DNA of 64,000 nucleotides from Mesorhizobium sp. WSM4306 (lineage in GTDB: Bacteria > Pseudomonadota > Alphaproteobacteria > Rhizobiales > Rhizobiaceae). Location of the stretch: NCBI RefSeq assembly GCF_007003975.1, contig NZ_VFTC01000010.1, forward strand, positions 62,001 to 126,000, read 5' to 3'. Under the pieces are notes generated by a model. It was not told the origin of the DNA, did no database searches, and saw nothing but the letters and a program-made list of their open reading frames with translations. How positions within the stretch are numbered: position 1 is the stretch's first letter; each line of letters opens with the position of its first letter. Below, piece by piece: positions 8,510-17,404 of this stretch. The position numbers and the translations under genes are program-made.

Positions 8510-9871
8510 ATGGACCCGCTCATCTTGTCGCGAATGCAGTTCGGGGCGAACATTTCGTTCCACATCCTGTTTCCGACGATCACCATCGCGCTTGGCTGGG
8601 TGCTGCTGTTCTTCAAGCTCCGCTACAACGCGACCAACGATTCCGCCTGGATGCGCGCCTATTTCACCTGGGTGAAGGTGTTCGCGCTGTCCTTCGCCAT
8701 GGGCGTCGTGTCGGGCGTCACCATGAGCTTCCAGTTCGGCACCAACTGGCCGGGCTATATGGAAAAGGTCGGCAACATCGCCGGCCCGCTGCTGGCCTAC
8801 GAAATCCTCACCGCCTTCTTCCTTGAAGCGGCTTTCCTCGGCATCATGCTGTTCGGCTTCCGCCGCGTCTCCAACCGCGTCCACACGCTGGCCACCGTGC
8901 TGGTCGCCGGCGGCACCACGCTCTCCGCCTTCTGGATCATCGCGCTGAACTCCTGGATGCAGACGCCGGCCGGCTTCGAGATAATCGACGGCAAGGCGCA
9001 TCCTGTCGACTGGTGGGCGATCGTCTTCAACCCGTCCATGCCTTATCGGCTGACGCACATGCTGCTTGCCTCGGGGCTCACCGTCTCGTTCCTGATCGCC
9101 GGCCTGTCGGCGCTGCGCTATCTCACCGGCGACCGTTCGGAATCGATGTGGAAGGCGCTGCGCACCGGCGTCTTCACCGCCGCCATCCTGATCCCGATCC
9201 AGATCCTTGCCGGCGATCAGCACGGGCTGAACACGCTGGAGCACCAGCCGCAGAAGATCGCGGCCATGGAGGCCAACTGGAACACCGGCCCCAACGTGCC
9301 GCTGGTGCTGTTCGCCTGGCCGGATGAGGCGACGAAGGAAAACAGGTTCGAGGTCGCCATTCCCGATGGCGCCAGTGTTGTGCTGCGGCACTCGACCCGC
9401 GGCATCGTGCCGGGGCTGAATGACTATCCCGGCCTCCATCCGCCGGTCCTCCCATTGTTCTGGGGCTTTCGCATCATGGTCGGCACCGGCATCTTGATGC
9501 TCATCGTCTCGTGGTCGGCGACCTTCTTCCTCAAGCGCCGCCATAGCCTGCCCAGGCCGCTGGCCATGCTGATGGTGCCGATGGCGCTGTCCGGCTGGCT
9601 CGCGACGCTCGCCGGCTGGTACACGACCGAGATCGGCCGCCAGCCCTGGCTGGTCACCGGCGTCTTGAAAACCGCGGACGCCGTTGGCCCGGTCGCCGGC
9701 AGCCATGTCGCGCTGACGCTTGCCGTCTATCTCATCCTCTATGTGCTTTTGCTGATCGCCTATCTCGGCGTGCTGGTGCATCTGGCGCTGAAGGCAGCCA
9801 AGGACGGCGACACCTCGCCGCTGCCGGGCGTGATGAAGACGGCCATGTCGCAACCGGCGGCAGGGGAGTGA
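8510..9871 (+). CDS. cydA: cytochrome bd-type ubiquinol oxidase subunit I
   Basis: The 453-aa membrane protein belongs to the CydA family: HILFPTITIALGW with the heme-ligand His near the N-terminus, MSFQFGTNWPGY, the glutamate-rich helix LAYEILTAFFLEAAFLGIMLFG, and GWLATLAGWYTTEIGRQPW near the C-terminus. The periplasmic Q-loop is short, as in the cyanide-insensitive (CIO) branch. It oxidises ubiquinol and reduces O2 to water. The ATG at 8510 is preferred because the family's N-terminus begins there; the ORF extends upstream without similarity. The partner subunit gene follows after an unusual 275-base gap occupied by a repeat. Confidence 0.92.
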   Translation: MDPLILSRMQFGANISFHILFPTITIALGWVLLFFKLRYNATNDSAWMRAYFTWVKVFALSFAMGVVSGVTMSFQFGTNWPGYMEKVGNIAGPLLAYEILTAFFLEAAFLGIMLFGFRRVSNRVHTLATVLVAGGTTLSAFWIIALNSWMQTPAGFEIIDGKAHPVDWWAIVFNPSMPYRLTHMLLASGLTVSFLIAGLSALRYLTGDRSESMWKALRTGVFTAAILIPIQILAGDQHGLNTLEHQPQKIAAMEANWNTGPNVPLVLFAWPDEATKENRFEVAIPDGASVVLRHSTRGIVPGLNDYPGLHPPVLPLFWGFRIMVGTGILMLIVSWSATFFLKRRHSLPRPLAMLMVPMALSGWLATLAGWYTTEIGRQPWLVTGVLKTADAVGPVAGSHVALTLAVYLILYVLLLIAYLGVLVHLALKAAKDGDTSPLPGVMKTAMSQPAAGE

Positions 9872-9898
9872 GGAATGCACACTTTCACGGTCAGCGCC

Positions 9899-10075
9899 GC
9901 CCCTCACCTGCCTGCCGGCATCCTCTCCCCGTATAGAGACGGGGAGAGGGGCGCTGTCACCGACGATTTCGCCAGTCACCACCGTTGCGGAATGGGTGCC
10001 GAAGTTGCGGCCAGCCCCCTTCTCCCCGTCACTATACGGGGAGAAGTGCCCGGCAGGGCGATGAGGGGCAGCGCC
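9899..10075. repeat. palindromic intergenic element, family C copy 1, between cydA and cydB
   Basis: The element begins CCCCTCACCTGCCTGCCGGC with TCTCCCCGTATAGAGACGGGGAGAG and closes with TCTCCCCGTCACTATACGGGGAGA and GGCAGGGCGATGAGGGGC. Outer and inner arms are inverted copies. A second copy lies at 22443-22618 and a fragment at 53076-53130. It sits inside the cydAB operon. Confidence 0.75.
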
Positions 10076-10146
10076 GACCTCGGCAATAGGTTGGCAGATA
10101 GAGCCCGCATTCCAATTGAACGGCTCTGGCGCGTGAGGAGACCAAA

Positions 10147-11151
10147 ATGACCTTCGACTGGCCAACCGCGCTCCCCCTCATCTTCGCCGGGCTGATGGGC
10201 CTGGCCATCCTGATCTACGTCATTCTCGACGGTTTCGATCTCGGCATCGGCATCCTGTTCTCGGTCGCGGAAGATGCAGAGCAGGACACGATGATTGCGG
10301 CCATCGGCCCGTTCTGGGACGCCAACGAGACCTGGCTGGTGCTGGCCGTCGGGCTGCTGCTGGTCGCCTTCCCGATGGCGCATGGCGTCATCCTCACCGC
10401 GCTCTACATTCCGGTCTTCGTGCTGCTGGTCGGCCTCATCCTGCGCGGCGTCGCCTTCGACTTCCGCGCCAAGGTGCCGTCTGGCAAGAAGCATCGCTGG
10501 AACCGCATCTTCTTCCTCGGCTCCATCATCGCCTCGCTGGCGCAGGGCTATATGCTCGGCGTCTACGTGCTTGGCCTCGATGTCGGCCTTGGCGGCATCG
10601 CCTTTGGCGGGCTGGTGGCGCTTTGCCTGTCGGCGGCCTATGCCGCGATGGGCGCCGCGTGGGTGATTTACAAGACCGAAGGCGAATTGCAGAAGAAAGC
10701 AGTGGCCTGGCTGCGCACCACGCTGGTGCTGACCGCGCTCGGCATGGCGGCGGTGTCGCTGGCCACGCCCTTCGCCAGCCCGCGCATTTTCGCAAAATGG
10801 TTCGTCTGGCCCGAAATGCTCTATCTGTCGCCGCTGCCTATCCTGTCGGCGCTGCTCTTCCTGTGGCTGTGGCGGCAGACTTTCCATCTGCCGAAGCCCG
10901 ACGACCGCCATGCGCTGCGGCCGTTCCTGACGCTCGCCACCATCTTCGCGCTCGGCTTTGCCGGGCTGGCGTGGTCGTTCTACCCCTTCGTGGTGCCCGA
11001 CAAGCTGACCATCTGGCAGGCGGCGTCAGCAACGGAAAGCCTCGCCATCATCCTCGCCGGCACGGTCGTCGTGCTGCCGGTGATTATTTTCTATTCGTTC
11101 TATGCGTATAGGGTGTTTGGCGGGAAGGCGACGGATTTGACGTATGATTGA
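10147..11151 (+). CDS. cydB: cytochrome bd-type ubiquinol oxidase subunit II
   Basis: The 334-aa protein has eight or nine membrane helices and the CydB signatures YVILDGFDLGIGIL near the N-terminus and FWDANETWLVLAVGLLLVAFPMAHG. It pairs with CydA and supports the heme-bearing subunit. GAGGAG precedes the ATG at 10147. No cydX-like small ORF and no cydDC genes are seen nearby. Confidence 0.93.
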   Translation: MTFDWPTALPLIFAGLMGLAILIYVILDGFDLGIGILFSVAEDAEQDTMIAAIGPFWDANETWLVLAVGLLLVAFPMAHGVILTALYIPVFVLLVGLILRGVAFDFRAKVPSGKKHRWNRIFFLGSIIASLAQGYMLGVYVLGLDVGLGGIAFGGLVALCLSAAYAAMGAAWVIYKTEGELQKKAVAWLRTTLVLTALGMAAVSLATPFASPRIFAKWFVWPEMLYLSPLPILSALLFLWLWRQTFHLPKPDDRHALRPFLTLATIFALGFAGLAWSFYPFVVPDKLTIWQAASATESLAIILAGTVVVLPVIIFYSFYAYRVFGGKATDLTYD

Positions 11152-11160
11152 GGAGTAGCT

Positions 11161-11310
11161 GATCTCCCCCCTTGAGGGGGAGATGGCCGGCAGGCCAGAG
11201 GGGGTCGCAGCGCGTGGAGCGCTAACCTTCTTCTGCCGCAGGAGGTCGCGTCCGGTCGGACCGACCCCCTCTGTCGCCTTCGGCGACATCTCCCCCTCGA
11301 GGGGGGAGAT
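11161..11310. repeat. palindromic intergenic element, family B copy 1
   Basis: CTCCCCCCTTGAGGGGGAGAT plus GGCCAGAGGGGGTCG at the left end are matched by inverted CGACCCCCTCTGTCGCC ... CTCGAGGGGGGAGAT at the right end, described here in pieces. The middle (GCGTGGAGCGC) is less conserved. Similar elements lie at 13338, 18504, 19131, 19999 and 39167. Confidence 0.75.
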
Positions 11311-11317
11311 TAGGTGC

Positions 11318-12043
11318 TCAGCTCTTGCCCGCCAACACCAGCACCGGCTTCTCGCTGTACAGCGCCGGGAACAGCGACTTCAGATTCGCCACTTTGGGCA
11401 GGTCGTTGTAGACGATGTATGGGTAGGTCGGGTTCAGCGTCAGGAAGTCCTGGTGGTACTCTTCGGCCGGATAGAAGGTCTTGCCGGTCTCCAGCGTGGT
11501 GACGATCGGCTTGTCGAACACCTTCGCCTGATCGAGCTGGGCGATGTAGCTCTGGGCGATCTTCTGCTGTTCGCCATTCTCGGCAAAGATCGTCGAGCGA
11601 TACTGGGTGCCTGAATCGGGACCCTGAAAATTCAGCTGCGTCGGGTTGTGCGCGACCGAGAAATACACCTGCAGCAGCTGGCCGTAGGTCACCTTGGACG
11701 GATCGTAGGTGACCTCGACCGATTCGGCGTGGCCGGTGCGGCCGCTGCCGACCGTCTCGTAGACGGCGTCATCCTTGGCGCCGCCGGTGTAACCGGAGAC
11801 GGCCTTGGTCACGCCCTTGACGTGCTGGAAGACGCCCTGCACGCCCCAGAAGCAGCCGCCGGCGAAGATCGCCTTCTCGCTGCCGCTGGCGGCCTTCTCG
11901 TCCATAGCGGGCGGCGGGATCACCACCGCGTCCTCGGCCGAACGCGCCGGGCTCTGCCAGAAGGCAGCCGCCGCCGCGGCGACGATGAGCGCGGCAAGCG
12001 CGCTCTTGACGATCGGCGTTCTCGTCTTTGCAATGCCGGTCAT
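11318..12043 (-). CDS. msrA: peptide-methionine (S)-S-oxide reductase, membrane-anchored or exported
   Basis: The 241-aa protein has the MsrA active-site motif AGGCFWGVQGVF (catalytic Cys64), then GRTGHAESVEVTYDPSKVTY and YRSTIF, all typical of the family. Residues 14-30 form one hydrophobic segment followed by SPARSAED, so it is exported or anchored, unlike the usual cytosolic MsrA. It would reduce methionine-S-sulfoxide in periplasmic proteins. The start at 12043 has AGGAGA five bases upstream. Confidence 0.92.
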   Translation of the reverse strand: MTGIAKTRTPIVKSALAALIVAAAAAAFWQSPARSAEDAVVIPPPAMDEKAASGSEKAIFAGGCFWGVQGVFQHVKGVTKAVSGYTGGAKDDAVYETVGSGRTGHAESVEVTYDPSKVTYGQLLQVYFSVAHNPTQLNFQGPDSGTQYRSTIFAENGEQQKIAQSYIAQLDQAKVFDKPIVTTLETGKTFYPAEEYHQDFLTLNPTYPYIVYNDLPKVANLKSLFPALYSEKPVLVLAGKS

Positions 12044-12105
12044 GTCTGATCTCCTATTGCTCTCTAACACTATACGACGAAAGCCGCCGCAAGGTTCTCA
12101 ATTTG

Positions 12106-12170
12106 GGGGGGGCGGGCGCCTTCGCCCTCTCGGTCGCGGCTTCGCGGAGTCGGAGAGGGGGCTGCGCGAC
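12106..12170. repeat. fragment of repeat family D
   Basis: The segment GCCTTCGCCCTCTCGG ... GCGGAGTCGGAGAGGGGGCTGCG shares the GGAGAGGGGGCTGCG end with the complete element at 20682-20815. It lies between msrA and the Met/Lys/Pro-repeat gene. Confidence 0.4.
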
Positions 12171-12172
12171 GA

Positions 12173-12451
12173 TTAGTTCGCAGGCGCCATCGCGTCCGCC
12201 GGCTTCATCGCATCCGTTGCGGGTTTCATCGCATCGGCCGGCTTCATGGCGTCCGTGGCGGGCTTCATCGCATTTGTCGCCATCGGGTCGGCCGGCTTCA
12301 TGGCATCGGTCGCCGGTGCCATGGCATCCGCGGGCTTCATCGCCTCGGTGGCCATCGGATCGGCCGGCTTCATGGCGTCTTCGGCGCGGGCGCCGGCGGC
12401 GAAGGCCGTCATCGAAAGCGCAAAGGCGAGTGCCGTCAGGGTCTTGGTCAT
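12173..12451 (-). CDS. small secreted protein made of AMKPA(D/T) repeats
   Basis: After a clear signal peptide (cleavage after ARA, near residue 23), the rest of the 92-aa protein is low-complexity: seven copies of AMKPA followed by D or T, separated by PMAT or AMAP spacers. It resembles the pentapeptide MXKDX-type secreted repeat proteins, with Pro-Ala replacing the usual Lys-Asp. Function is unknown; metal binding through Met has been suggested for relatives, but nothing here proves it. It lies upstream of msrA on the same strand, 129 bases away. Confidence 0.65.
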   Translation of the reverse strand: MTKTLTALAFALSMTAFAAGARAEDAMKPADPMATEAMKPADAMAPATDAMKPADPMATNAMKPATDAMKPADAMKPATDAMKPADAMAPAN

Positions 12452-12528
12452 TTGTATTTCCTCTGTGATGAGGGCGCGCGGATGCGAGCCCGGTTGTGCC
12501 GCTGTTGCGGCGTGAGGTGGAAAAAAGA

Positions 12529-13230
12529 TCAGTTGGCGGCTGCGGCCAGGATCGGCCCGCCGCCGGGGGTCTGCACCAGCACCGCGGTGCTCAAGCCGCC
12601 GGAGGCCGCCGGCAGCGGCAAGGTGGTGGCATCGCCGCTCCAGCTGCCGAGTTTTGTCAGCGAGTGCACGACATTGGCATGCGGTAAGGTGCGGCCGGTG
12701 TTCTCGCCGCGCGCCACCGGCACCTCGATGACGCCCTTGTTGTAGCGAACCAGCCAGACATCGGCCTTGCCGCCCGGTGCGGTGCCGGCGCCGATGCTGA
12801 TCTTGCCGCCGTCGAGCGACAGCGATGGACCTGCTGCGTGGCCGCTCGAGGAGATCAGCTGCTCGATCTCGCCCGGTGCAGCACCCACCGCATCGGCGCC
12901 GCCATTGACCACGACCTGCGGGGTGAACGGGCCTGAGCGGCCCAGCGACGGCTCATAGCGCACCTGGCGCTGGGTGAATTCCTCGCGGCCGAACGTGTCC
13001 TTCCAGCCGAGATAGTCCCAGTAGGTAACGTTGAACGACAGCGCCAGCACGCCCGGCTGATCCTTGACCTTGATCAGATTGGCATTGGCCGGCGGGCAGG
13101 ACGAGCAGCCCTGGCTGGTGAAGAGTTCGACCACGGTGAGCGGCTGGGCGAAGGCGGTGCCGCCAAGCAGCATCAACGCGGCGCCTGCGGCAGCCAGCAT
13201 GCCGGCTCGTTTTGAGTTAAGTCCAGTCAT
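12529..13230 (-). CDS. DUF1223 secreted thioredoxin-like protein
   Basis: The 233-aa protein has a signal peptide (hydrophobic [18 protein letters not shown], cleavage near residue 30) and then [20 protein letters not shown], the hallmark of DUF1223 with its CSSC pair. The fold is thioredoxin-like and periplasmic. The role is unknown; redox activity through the CxxC is plausible. The ATG at 13230 is chosen because GGAG precedes it and the signal peptide follows. The longer frame to 13299 has no signal-peptide logic. Confidence 0.85.
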   Translation of the reverse strand: MTGLNSKRAGMLAAAGAALMLLGGTAFAQPLTVVELFTSQGCSSCPPANANLIKVKDQPGVLALSFNVTYWDYLGWKDTFGREEFTQRQVRYEPSLGRSGPFTPQVVVNGGADAVGAAPGEIEQLISSSGHAAGPSLSLDGGKISIGAGTAPGGKADVWLVRYNKGVIEVPVARGENTGRTLPHANVVHSLTKLGSWSGDATTLPLPAASGGLSTAVLVQTPGGGPILAAAAN

Positions 13231-13337
13231 CGGGGGTCTCCGTTGCGGCGGGTTCATCCCACACTTCGTCGCTCCCCAAGGCTTCGTTACATGGTTCACC
13301 GCTTCGTGATTGGGGGCGGAGAGGCTGGAGGGACAGC

Positions 13338-13510
13338 GCCCCCCTCTGTCCTGCCGGACATCTCCCCCACGAGGGGGGAGATCAGCAGCGTCGCTGCCTC
13401 GCCAATCCTTCGGCGGAGATCCCCGTCAGTCCATTTCAGAAAGGCCGCGCCGGCGGAGCTCTGATCTCCCCCCTCGTGGGGGAGATGTCCGGCAGGACAG
13501 AGGGGGGCGC
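13338..13510. repeat. palindromic intergenic element, family B copy 2
   Basis: CCCCCCTCTGTCCTGCCGGA with CATCTCCCCCACGAGGGGGG on the left is answered by CCCCTCGTGGGGGAGATG and TCCGGCAGGACAGAGGGGGG on the right. The inner spacer is about 80 bases. It ends about 80 bases before lepA. Confidence 0.75.
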
Positions 13511-13592
13511 GAAGGATCGCCACGCTTTGAGTGGTCGAAGGCCCTCCGCCACCCGCTTGCCCCTCAACCCTGCCCCTGCTAAAGCGCGCGAC

Positions 13593-15398
13593 ATGAGCAC
13601 GCCTCTCGACCACATCCGCAATTTCTCCATCGTCGCCCATATCGACCATGGCAAATCCACGCTTGCCGACCGGCTGATCCAGTCCACCGGCGGGCTGGAG
13701 CTGCGCGACATGAAGGAGCAGGTGCTGGACTCGATGGACATCGAGCGCGAGCGCGGCATCACCATCAAGGCGCAGACGGTGCGGCTGAAATACCGCGCCA
13801 ACAATGGCGAGGACTATATCCTCAACCTCATCGACACGCCCGGCCATGTCGACTTCGCCTATGAAGTGTCGCGGTCGCTGGCGGCCTGCGAGGGCTCGCT
13901 GCTGGTGGTCGACGCCTCGCAAGGCGTCGAGGCGCAGACGCTGGCCAATGTCTACCAGGCCATTGACAACAACCACGAGATCGTCGTGGTGCTGAACAAG
14001 GTCGACCTGCCGGCCGCTGAGCCCGAGCGCATTCGCGAGCAGGTCGAGGAAGTCATCGGCATCGACGCCTCCAACGCCGTGCTGATCTCGGCCAAGACCG
14101 GCCTTGGCATTCCCGATGTCCTTGAGGCGATCGTCCACCAATTGCCGCCGCCGCGAGAAGGCGACGCCACCGCCCCGCTGAAGGCCATGCTGGTCGACAG
14201 CTGGTACGACGCCTATCTCGGCGTCATCGTTTTGGTGCGCATCATCGACGGCGTGCTGAAAAAGGGCCAGACCATCCGCATGATGGGTACCGGCGCCAAA
14301 TATCTGGTCGAGCGCACCGGCGTCTTCACGCCGGCCCGCATCAATGTCGACGAGCTCGGCCCCGGCGAGTTCGGCTTCTTCACCGGCTCGATCAAGGAAG
14401 TGGCCGACACCCGCGTCGGCGACACCATCACCGAGGACAAGCGCCAGACCGCGCATGCGCTGCCCGGCTTCAAGCCGGCGCAGCCGGTGGTGTTCTGCGG
14501 CCTGTTCCCGGTCGACGCCGCCGATTTCGAGGATTTGCGCGCCGCCGTCGGCAAACTGCGCCTCAACGACGCCAGCTTCTCCTATGAGATGGAAACCTCG
14601 GCCGCGCTCGGCTTCGGCTATCGCTGCGGCTTCCTTGGCTTGCTGCACCTCGAAATCATCCAGGAGCGGCTGGAGCGCGAGTTCAACCTCGACCTCATCG
14701 CCACGGCGCCCTCGGTCGTCTACCGGCTGCTGCTCAATGACGGCTCGATGAAGGAGCTGCACAATCCCGCCGACATGCCCGACGTGGTGAAGATCTCGGC
14801 CATCGAGGAGCCGTGGATCCGCGCCACCATCCTGACGCCCGACGACTATCTCGGCGGTATTCTAAAACTCTGCCAGGACCGGCGCGGCATCCAGGCCGAC
14901 CTCTCCTATGTCGGCAAGCGGGCCATGCTGACCTACGATCTGCCGCTCAACGAAGTCGTCTTCGATTTCTACGACCGCCTGAAATCGATCTCCAAGGGCT
15001 ACGCCTCGTTCGACTATCACCTCACCGACTACCGCGAGGGCGATTTGGTGAAAATGTCGATCCTGGTCAATGAGGAGCCGGTCGACGCGCTGTCCATGCT
15101 GGTCCACCGCACCGCCGCCGAAAAGCGCGGCCGCCAGATGTGCGAGAAGCTGAAAGAGCTGATCCCGCACCACCTCTTCAAGATCCCGATCCAGGCCGCC
15201 ATCGGCGGCAAGGTCATAGCCCGCGAAACCATCTCGGCGCTCCGCAAGGACGTCACCGCCAAATGCTACGGCGGCGACGTCTCGCGCAAGCGCAAGCTGC
15301 TCGACAAGCAGAAAGAAGGCAAGAAGCGGATGCGGCAATTTGGGAAGGTCGATATTCCGCAGGAGGCGTTTATCCAGGCGCTGAAGATGGGCGATTAA
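13593..15398 (+). CDS. lepA: translation elongation factor 4 (LepA), ribosome back-translocase GTPase
   Basis: The 601-aa GTPase has [16 protein letters not shown] (G1), the [11 protein letters not shown] switch region, DTPGHVDF (G3) and NKVDLP (G4), followed by EF-G-like domains and the LepA-specific C-terminal domain ([33 protein letters not shown], given in part: [18 protein letters not shown]). Length is standard for LepA. The ATG at 13593 matches the family N-terminus ([16 protein letters not shown]). It acts on stalled ribosomes under ionic stress. Confidence 0.97.
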   Translation: MSTPLDHIRNFSIVAHIDHGKSTLADRLIQSTGGLELRDMKEQVLDSMDIERERGITIKAQTVRLKYRANNGEDYILNLIDTPGHVDFAYEVSRSLAACEGSLLVVDASQGVEAQTLANVYQAIDNNHEIVVVLNKVDLPAAEPERIREQVEEVIGIDASNAVLISAKTGLGIPDVLEAIVHQLPPPREGDATAPLKAMLVDSWYDAYLGVIVLVRIIDGVLKKGQTIRMMGTGAKYLVERTGVFTPARINVDELGPGEFGFFTGSIKEVADTRVGDTITEDKRQTAHALPGFKPAQPVVFCGLFPVDAADFEDLRAAVGKLRLNDASFSYEMETSAALGFGYRCGFLGLLHLEIIQERLEREFNLDLIATAPSVVYRLLLNDGSMKELHNPADMPDVVKISAIEEPWIRATILTPDDYLGGILKLCQDRRGIQADLSYVGKRAMLTYDLPLNEVVFDFYDRLKSISKGYASFDYHLTDYREGDLVKMSILVNEEPVDALSMLVHRTAAEKRGRQMCEKLKELIPHHLFKIPIQAAIGGKVIARETISALRKDVTAKCYGGDVSRKRKLLDKQKEGKKRMRQFGKVDIPQEAFIQALKMGD

Positions 15399-15445
15399 GA
15401 AGCCGGTTGGTGCGCTGAGCGCGCCAAGTCATCGATCCGGAAAGC

Positions 15446-15480
15446 GCAAGAAAAAGCCGGGAACCTGACCAGGTCCCGGC
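15446..15480 (-). terminator. rho-independent terminator on the minus strand
   Basis: Read on the minus strand, the arms GCCGGGACCT and AGGTTCCCGGC (one bulge) enclose GGTC and are followed directly by TTTTTCTT. It ends the minus-strand unit that holds the DUF5343-like gene and the 25-codon ORF, facing the end of lepA. Confidence 0.65.
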
Positions 15481-15530
15481 ATAGTTCGGTTGATCGGCTA
15501 AAGCGAAGCGGCTACGCCGCCGACGCCTAG

Positions 15531-15608
15531 TTAGCGGCTACGGAAATGGCCGCACACCGACTCGGTGCGACCAAAGCGGAAGCGCTGGTAAGGGTTCACC
15601 CAGACCAT
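15531..15608 (-). CDS. 25-residue basic micro-ORF
   Basis: ATG at 15608 follows AAAGGGGTG with a short spacer, and the frame gives MVWVNPYQRFRFGRTESVCG and then HFRSR before TAA. The composition (Arg, aromatic, one Cys, one His) is unlike random translation of the surrounding sequence. It recalls very short Val-x-Val/Tyr-Arg/Gly-His ORFs seen near mobile elements, but I cannot name a family. A terminator lies 50 bases downstream. Confidence 0.35.
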   Translation of the reverse strand: MVWVNPYQRFRFGRTESVCGHFRSR

Positions 15609-15818
15609 GACATCACCCCTTTAAGGCGGTGGGCCTTGAAAAGGCGCGGCAAAGGTGCGATTCTAGGGATGGAGAGGTCCTAGCGTCGCGAGGCTTTACC
15701 GCCTCTCTCCGATTGCTTGGTCATCTAGAGCCGCCGTCCCGCTGCAAACGGGATTGGCGGCTTTCTCATAGTCTCCCCTCTGATGCCGATGGCCAGAACG
15801 TGAGGGGCTAGACAACTC

Positions 15819-16559
15819 TCATTCGTCATCTCCGTCGTCGTTTTCTTGCTCCACCTTCGACTTAGGCCGGTCATCGACCGGAAAGCAGAAGTCAAGGACC
15901 GCTCCAAAAGTCACCACAAATCTATCGCGCTCCGCACTCGTCCAAGATTGGCCGGCGGACGGGAGGCTGGTTAGCAAGCCGGCGAGAGCAGGTGGCAAGC
16001 CATTGTCGATTTGTGGTTTGTGCTGTGGAGGAGGCGGTGGTGGGGTATTTCGCTTTGCCGGCTTCGATTGGGCTCTGGTTTTGGCGGGCGTCCGCTCGCG
16101 ACCGCTAGCGCGGACCGCGGCGCGCGGGCGGTCAGCACGAACCCCGGCTGCGGAGTAGAGACCAACGAAAGTTGTTACCATGCGGGATTGCTGGCCGGTT
16201 GGAACGTAACTCCGGAATGCATCCCGGATACTGGTCTCGTCATCAACCGCCGGATCAATGAATTGTAGAGCGTCGTGGTACGCGGTGTTCAACCATTCCG
16301 CCATCCGCGCCTTGAACTCCGCTTCCGGGGCCTTGCGGAGGCCTTCCATTGTAGGGGTAACTTTGCCGTCTGCATCTATCAAATCTAGCGTCTGAAGTGC
16401 CTGAAGGGTGCGCGGTATAAGGCTTTCCGGTACACTCGACCTTGTAAGCGCTTCCGAATCCACGGTCGCCGGAAGCCCCCGGCTCCGGTGCTTCTCGATC
16501 AAACCAATGATGGCCGACGCAGGCGCGTATGGTGCTGGCTTATCCGTGGTAACAGACAT
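15819..16559 (-). CDS. DUF5343-like protein with a long basic/proline linker
   Basis: The 246-aa protein starts with a region like DUF5343 (PYAPASAIIGLIEKHRSRGLPATVDSEALTRSSVPESLIPRTLQALQTLDLID, of which LIPRTLQALQTLDLIDADGK is diagnostic), a winged-helix-like fold. Residues about 145-185 are a linker of Lys, Arg and Pro (ending in TPPPPPP), and the C-terminus is acidic (ENDDGDDE). The start at 16559 (MSVTTDKP) is chosen over 16619, whose extension is a stray hydrophobic stretch. It lies in a lower-GC patch, suggesting acquisition. Function is unknown. Confidence 0.65.
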   Translation of the reverse strand: MSVTTDKPAPYAPASAIIGLIEKHRSRGLPATVDSEALTRSSVPESLIPRTLQALQTLDLIDADGKVTPTMEGLRKAPEAEFKARMAEWLNTAYHDALQFIDPAVDDETSIRDAFRSYVPTGQQSRMVTTFVGLYSAAGVRADRPRAAVRASGRERTPAKTRAQSKPAKRNTPPPPPPQHKPQIDNGLPPALAGLLTSLPSAGQSWTSAERDRFVVTFGAVLDFCFPVDDRPKSKVEQENDDGDDE

Positions 16560-16887
16560 GCTAAAGACCCCCAAAAGAATCAGTATCCTGACATTGAACC
16601 AAAGTACCGCCTGTGTCAATGTCGGGTTCGGCAGCCATCTGGTATTCTGGTACAGACACCAACCACTTGTAATTGCTGATAAAAATCTTTAGACTTCGTC
16701 TCAGTAACAAACCCATCGAGACAACATCACGTTTAAGCCTACCCTCCTAACGGAAGATTCGGGGCAATACGACGCATCTCTCCGAATCGCGGTTACGGCG
16801 GCTAGTGAGGCCGGCGCGCGCCTGGGCCCATCCATTGAAAACGCAAGGCTCTGGAGTATCCTTCTCCCCGCCTTGGGGATACATCAC
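16560..16887. other. 328-base non-coding interval of lower GC
   Basis: I see no convincing gene here. The left part should hold the promoter of the DUF5343-like gene; the right part leads into the membrane protein gene at 16888, whose GGGGA ribosome site is at about 16874-16878. A-rich stretches near 16680 fit a transferred patch. Confidence 0.4.
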
Positions 16888-17394
16888 ATGCGCACCACAT
16901 CAGACACCATCGCCGCAACCGGCCTCGCCATCGGCGGCGCCTTCGGCCTGGCCGGCACTTTCGTTTCGAGCGCTCCGCTGCGCGAAACACTCTGGGCGAT
17001 CGACGGCGTGGCGCTCGTCGTAGCGACCGCGCTGCTGACCATGAAATACCAGCGACTGGGCAATGACCTCGTCGCGGCCGGGTTCCTCACCTTCCTTGCC
17101 GGCGAGAGCCAGCTTTTGGCCGGCAATGCGGCGGGGCTCGAGGCCAGTGTGCCCTCCTATGTCGGCGGCATCTCGCTGTGGGCGGCGGCGCTCGTCCTGA
17201 TCGGCGCGGCGAACACATTTGCGGTGTGGATGCGGCTCACCGGCCTCATCGCCGCAGTCCTGTTTGTCGTGACGGTGGGCATGGTGCTGTGGGGCGCGCC
17301 CTTGCTGCCGACCTCGGCGCCACTGCCCGCCGCCGGCTATCCGTTCCTGGTTCTGACCTTTGCCGGCTGGATCTGGACCTTGCTGAAGCGGTAG
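16888..17394 (+). CDS. membrane protein with about six helices, function unknown
   Basis: The 168-aa protein is almost wholly hydrophobic with about six predicted helices and short loops; no charged active site is seen. The ATG at 16888 (MRTTSDTIAATG) has GGGGA upstream and is preferred to 16873. It is followed 10 bases later by the first of two paralogous membrane-anchored genes, so co-transcription is likely. I do not recognise a named family. Confidence 0.65.
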   Translation: MRTTSDTIAATGLAIGGAFGLAGTFVSSAPLRETLWAIDGVALVVATALLTMKYQRLGNDLVAAGFLTFLAGESQLLAGNAAGLEASVPSYVGGISLWAAALVLIGAANTFAVWMRLTGLIAAVLFVVTVGMVLWGAPLLPTSAPLPAAGYPFLVLTFAGWIWTLLKR

Positions 17395-17404
17395 GCTGGC
17401 AGAA

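Larger units (their letters stand above)
15399..15818. other. 420-base interval with two hairpins and one tiny ORF
   Basis: Between lepA and the DUF5343-like gene there is no long gene. It holds a minus-strand terminator (15446-15480), a 25-codon minus-strand ORF with a ribosome site (15531-15608), and a strong stem at about 15729-15762 (GCCGCC and GTCCCG against CGGGAT and TGGCGGC) followed by TTTC on the plus strand. Confidence 0.5.

Noticed and set aside
8279..10165. 628-codon minus-strand ORF
   Set aside because: Antisense to cydA and the family C repeat; no domain, shadow composition.
13296..14762. 488-codon minus-strand ORF
   Set aside because: Antisense of lepA, which is unmistakable.
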